Shown here: piece after piece, positions 61,118-64,000 of the stretch
How positions within the stretch are numbered: the first letter of the stretch is position 1
Layout of the letters: each line of letters begins with the position of its first letter
NCBI RefSeq assembly: GCF_003111685.1
Contig: NZ_CP022189.1
Span: forward strand, 698,001 to 762,000
From: Alloyangia pacifica
GTDB lineage: Bacteria; Pseudomonadota; Alphaproteobacteria; Rhodobacterales; Rhodobacteraceae
Direction: 5' to 3'
DNA length: 64,000 nucleotides
Program-made: the position numbers and the translations under genes
Notes under the pieces: model-generated
What the model saw: only the letters and a program-made list of their open reading frames with translations
Databases searched by the model: none
What the model was told of the DNA's origin: nothing

Positions 61118-62899
61118 GTGTCCGACACACGCGCCAACAAACGATTCCGCTCGCAGGAGTGGTTCGACAACCCCAACAATCCCGGCATGACCGCGCTCTA
61201 TGTCGAGCGTTATCAGAACCAGGAATACACCCGCGAAGAACTGCAGGGCGAGAAGCCGGTCATCGGCATCGCCAACAGCGGCTCGGACATCGCGCCCTGC
61301 AACAAGATCCACGTCTTCCTGATGGACCGGATCAAGGCGGGCATCCGCGAGGCGGGCGGTATTCCAATGGAATTCCCGGTCCACCCGATTCAGGAGACCG
61401 GCAAGCGGCCCACCGCGGCGCTCGACCGGAACCTGTCGTATCTCGGCCTCGTCGAGGTGCTGCACGGCTACCCGATCGACGGCGTGGTGCTGACCACCGG
61501 CTGCGACAAGACCACCCCCGCCATGCTGATGGGCGCGGCGACGGTCGACATCCCGGCCATCGCGCTCAACGGCGGGCCGATGCTCGACGGCTGGTGGAAG
61601 GGCAAGCGCGCCGGCTCCGGCACCATCGTCTGGGAATCGCGCCGGCTGCTGTCCGAGGGCAAGATCGACTACGAAGAGTTCATGTCGCGGGTCTGCTCCT
61701 CGGCGCCGTCGCTGGGGCATTGCAACACCATGGGCACCGCCTCGACGATGAACGCAATGGCCGAGGCGCTCGGCATGTCGCTCACCGGCAACTCGGCCAT
61801 TCCCGCTCCGTTCCGCGAGCGCATGGCGATGGCCTACCAGACCGGCAAGCGCATCGTGGAAATGGTCTACGAGGATCTCAAACCCTCCGACATCCTGACC
61901 CGCGAGGCCTTCGAGAACGCGATCGTCGTCAACGGCGCCATCGGCGGCTCGACCAACGCCCCGCCGCACCTGCAGGCCGTCGCCCGTCACGCCGGGGTCG
62001 ATCTGAACGTCAAGGACTGGGAGACCATCGGCTTCGACGTGCCGCTGCTGGTCAACATGCAGCCGGCCGGTGAATATCTCGGCGAGAGCTTCTTCCGTGC
62101 CGGCGGCGTGCCCGCGGTGATGGAAGAGCTGCGCAAGGCAGGGCGCATCCATGAGGGCGCGATGACCGCCACCGGCAAAACCATGGGTGAGAACGTCACC
62201 GGACTGGGCAGCCAGGACACCGACGTGATCAAGACCTACGACGCGCCGATGCGGGCCAATGCCGGCTTTAAGGTGCTCTCGGGCAACCTCTTCGATTCGG
62301 CGCTGATGAAGACCTCGGTGATCTCCGCCGACTTCCAGAAGCGCTTCCTGTCGGAGCCGGGCAAGGAGGGCATCCTCGAGGCCCGCGCCATCGTCTTCGA
62401 GGGGCCGGAGGATTACCACGACCGGATCAACGATCCCGATCTGAAGATCGACGAGCATTGCATCCTCTTCATCCGCAACGTCGGCTGCGTCGGCTATCCC
62501 GGCTCGGCCGAGGTGGTGAACATGCAGCCGCCGGATGCGCTGATCCGGCAGGGCATCAACCACATGCCGACGGTGGGGGATGGGCGCCAATCCGGCACCT
62601 CGGAAAGCCCCTCGATCCTCAACGCCTCGCCCGAGGCGGTGGTCGGCGGCGGGCTCGCCTATCTGCAGACCGGCGACATGGTCCGGCTTGATCTCAACGC
62701 CAGCACGATGAACGCGCTGGTTGAGGACGCCGAGTGGGAGAAGCGCAAGGCCGACTGGACCCCGCCCGAGATCGTCAACCAGACGCCCTGGCAGGAGATC
62801 TACCGCAAGAACGTGGGCCAGCTTTCCGACGGCGGCTGCCTCGAACTGGCGACGGCGTACCAGAAGGTCGCCCGCAGCCTGCCCCGCGACAACCACTGA
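61118..62899 (+). CDS. IlvD/Edd family pentonate dehydratase, XylD-like
   Basis: A 593-residue iron-sulfur dehydratase. The sequence follows Caulobacter xylonate dehydratase XylD closely at many blocks: [128 protein letters not shown] and TPWQEIYRK. Cys residues in [16 protein letters not shown] and GHCNTMG are the expected cluster ligands. It dehydrates an aldonate such as D-xylonate or L-arabinonate to a 2-keto-3-deoxy acid, feeding the AraD- and XylX-like enzymes. GTG start behind AGGAGAGG. Confidence 0.88.
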   Translation: MSDTRANKRFRSQEWFDNPNNPGMTALYVERYQNQEYTREELQGEKPVIGIANSGSDIAPCNKIHVFLMDRIKAGIREAGGIPMEFPVHPIQETGKRPTAALDRNLSYLGLVEVLHGYPIDGVVLTTGCDKTTPAMLMGAATVDIPAIALNGGPMLDGWWKGKRAGSGTIVWESRRLLSEGKIDYEEFMSRVCSSAPSLGHCNTMGTASTMNAMAEALGMSLTGNSAIPAPFRERMAMAYQTGKRIVEMVYEDLKPSDILTREAFENAIVVNGAIGGSTNAPPHLQAVARHAGVDLNVKDWETIGFDVPLLVNMQPAGEYLGESFFRAGGVPAVMEELRKAGRIHEGAMTATGKTMGENVTGLGSQDTDVIKTYDAPMRANAGFKVLSGNLFDSALMKTSVISADFQKRFLSEPGKEGILEARAIVFEGPEDYHDRINDPDLKIDEHCILFIRNVGCVGYPGSAEVVNMQPPDALIRQGINHMPTVGDGRQSGTSESPSILNASPEAVVGGGLAYLQTGDMVRLDLNASTMNALVEDAEWEKRKADWTPPEIVNQTPWQEIYRKNVGQLSDGGCLELATAYQKVARSLPRDNH

Positions 62900-62913
62900 C
62901 GACACAGAGTTCC

Positions 62914-62944
62914 GGCGCGGGCGTGACACACGCCCGCGCCGTTT
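62914..62944 (+). terminator. Hairpin terminator or attenuator after the dehydratase gene
   Basis: Perfect 12-bp stem GGCGCGGGCGTG/CACGCCCGCGCC with an ACA loop, followed by GTTTCC. The SDR on the same strand begins 33 bases later, so it may only attenuate. Confidence 0.75.
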
Positions 62945-62972
62945 CCTTGGCAAATCTCCCGGGAGGAGTTTT

Positions 62973-63707
62973 ATGCAGAGCATCATCATCACCGGTGCGG
63001 GCAGCGGCATCGGCCGGCTGACCGCGAAGGCCTTTCTCGACGCGGGCTGGAAGGTCGGCCTTGTCGGCCGCCGCGAGGCGCCGCTGGAAGAGACCGCGGG
63101 GGGCAACCCCAATGCGCTGGTCCTGCCCTTCGACGTTGCCGATCCCGAGGCTGTTGAGGCCGGGTTCGACAAGGCAATGGCCGAGTGGGGCCGCATCGAC
63201 GCGCTCTTCAACAACGCGGGTGTCGGCCTCAAAGGCGCGATGATCGACGAGATCCCGGCCGAGGAGTGGATCAAGCTCAGCTCGATCAACATCACCGGCA
63301 TGTTCCTCTGCGCCCGTGCCGCCTTTGGCCGGATGCGCCGCCAGGACCCGCAGGGCGGCCGGATCATCAACAACGGTTCGGTCTCGGCGCATGTGCCGCG
63401 CTGGGGCTCGGCGCCCTACACCACCTCCAAGCACGCGGTGACGGGTCTCACCCGGTCGCTGTCGCTGGACGGGCGCGCCTTCAACATCGCCTGCGGCCAG
63501 ATCGACATCGGCAACGCGTTGACCGACATGGCGCAGGCGATGACCCAGGGCGTGCCGCAGGCCGACGGATCGATCGCCGTGGAGCCGGTGATGGACGCGG
63601 CGCATGTGGCCAGCACGGTCCTGCACATGGCGACGCTGCCGCTTGAGGCGAATGTGCAGTTCGTCACCGTCATGGCGCCCGGAATGCCCTATATCGGCCG
63701 CGGCTGA
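62973..63707 (+). CDS. SDR family oxidoreductase
   Basis: A 244-residue classical SDR. It begins MQSIIITGAGSGIGRLTAKA, with LFNNAGVGLKGAMIDEIPAE, Ser in INNGSVSAHVPRWGSAPYTT and Tyr-x-x-x-Lys in YTTSKHAVTGLTRSLSLDGR. The C-terminus is unusual (VQFVTVMAPGMPYIGRG). It follows the dehydratase gene and probably oxidises a sugar or sugar acid in the same pathway. The ATG at 62973 follows GGGAGGAG at a normal distance. Confidence 0.82.
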   Translation: MQSIIITGAGSGIGRLTAKAFLDAGWKVGLVGRREAPLEETAGGNPNALVLPFDVADPEAVEAGFDKAMAEWGRIDALFNNAGVGLKGAMIDEIPAEEWIKLSSINITGMFLCARAAFGRMRRQDPQGGRIINNGSVSAHVPRWGSAPYTTSKHAVTGLTRSLSLDGRAFNIACGQIDIGNALTDMAQAMTQGVPQADGSIAVEPVMDAAHVASTVLHMATLPLEANVQFVTVMAPGMPYIGRG

Positions 63708-63788
63708 GCGCTGCGGCGGACCCCGGCGATTTACAATCGGCGGGGTCTGGCCTATCGGGGGCGCGACGACAGAATGAGGCGGCCCCTG

Positions 63789-64000
63789 ATGCCCAAGACA
63801 CTCGTGACCGGCGCAGCCGGTTTCATCGGTTTCCATCTTTGCAAACGCCTGCTTGCCGAGGGCCACGAGGTCGTCGGCCTCGACGCGGTGACGGATTACT
63901 ACGACACGGCGCTGAAACGGGCGCGGGTGGCGTTGCTCGAGGGCGAGGGTTTCAGTTTTGTGGAGGGGCGGGTCGAAACCGGCGGGCTGCTGCTGGGCCT
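63789..64000 (+). CDS. NAD-dependent nucleotide-sugar epimerase (5' part), UDP-glucuronate 4-epimerase-like
   Basis: The gene continues past the window end; about 70 residues are visible. [20 protein letters not shown] is the extended-SDR nucleotide motif. The following [20 protein letters not shown] and [20 protein letters not shown] resemble UDP-glucuronate 4-epimerases (LspL/WbnF-like). An in-frame ATG at 63774 is an alternative start. Probably part of a cell-surface polysaccharide locus to the right. Confidence 0.75.
   Translation, partial: MPKTLVTGAAGFIGFHLCKRLLAEGHEVVGLDAVTDYYDTALKRARVALLEGEGFSFVEGRVETGGLLLG

Noticed and set aside
61112..63373. A 753-codon minus-strand frame opposite the XylD-like and SDR genes
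   Set aside because: Same artefact; both plus-strand genes match well-known families over their full length.

Overview
The window is a GC-rich (roughly two-thirds G+C by eye) chromosomal segment of an alphaproteobacterium, almost certainly a Rhodobacteraceae member of the marine roseobacter type. Pointers are the small Rhodobacterales-type families (DUF6324, DUF6476), a PhaR-type polyhydroxyalkanoate regulator, an RpoH-type sigma factor, a tRNA-His without the usual extra 5' G and with A73, a GTTC-N7-GTTC SOS box before mmcB, and an intergenic repeat (GC-rich hairpin followed by CGGGATATTTTCGCC-like sequence) that I remember from this family. I see no rRNA, CRISPR array, insertion sequence, prophage or integrase.

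Layout. 1-10.2 kb: housekeeping genes (3' end of nusB, mmcB, tRNA-His, rluD, rpoH, a Gfo/Idh oxidoreductase, phaR, an EamA transporter) plus a ClpP-like periplasmic protein paired with a coiled-coil membrane protein. 10.2-19.9 kb: a DegT-type aminotransferase, then an eight-gene minus-strand operon of a polar amino-acid-type ABC importer, two PuuA-like glutamine synthetases, a class I amidotransferase and a PuuB-like FAD oxidase. Together these read as import and gamma-glutamylation of an amine or amino acid, followed by oxidation and hydrolysis. 20-44.3 kb: mostly core genes (two TerB-like proteins, rlmJ, acyltransferase, pyrG, secG, thiN, a long acidic repeat protein, an S49 peptidase, a Ca/Na antiporter, uvrC, argC, ychF, a MATE exporter, NicO plus DUF1007, ppk2, trpA).

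44.4-64 kb is a catabolic region. A lower-GC orphan gene is followed by a complete L-threonate pathway (ltnD-otnK-otnC-otnI plus a 2-hydroxyacid dehydrogenase). Next comes an MFS exporter, and then a pentonate/aldonate block. Its minus-strand operon holds a LysE-type transporter, an L-2-keto-3-deoxyarabonate dehydratase (DHDPS fold), a FAD-linked oxidase, a XylX-like FAH-fold dehydratase and a KdgK-like kinase. Diverging from it are an SDR and a HIBADH-type dehydrogenase. A LacI regulator, AzlCD, a XylD-like IlvD/Edd dehydratase and another SDR follow. The window ends inside a nucleotide-sugar epimerase gene.

The main regulatory observation is a near-identical operator (TTTGGTATACCA core) in front of three separate catabolic transcription units, at 45.4, 56.7 and 61.0 kb. 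This is a local regulon of a GntR/FadR-type repressor that is not encoded in the window. A separate palindrome (TGGTATCGATACCA) lies upstream of the LacI gene.
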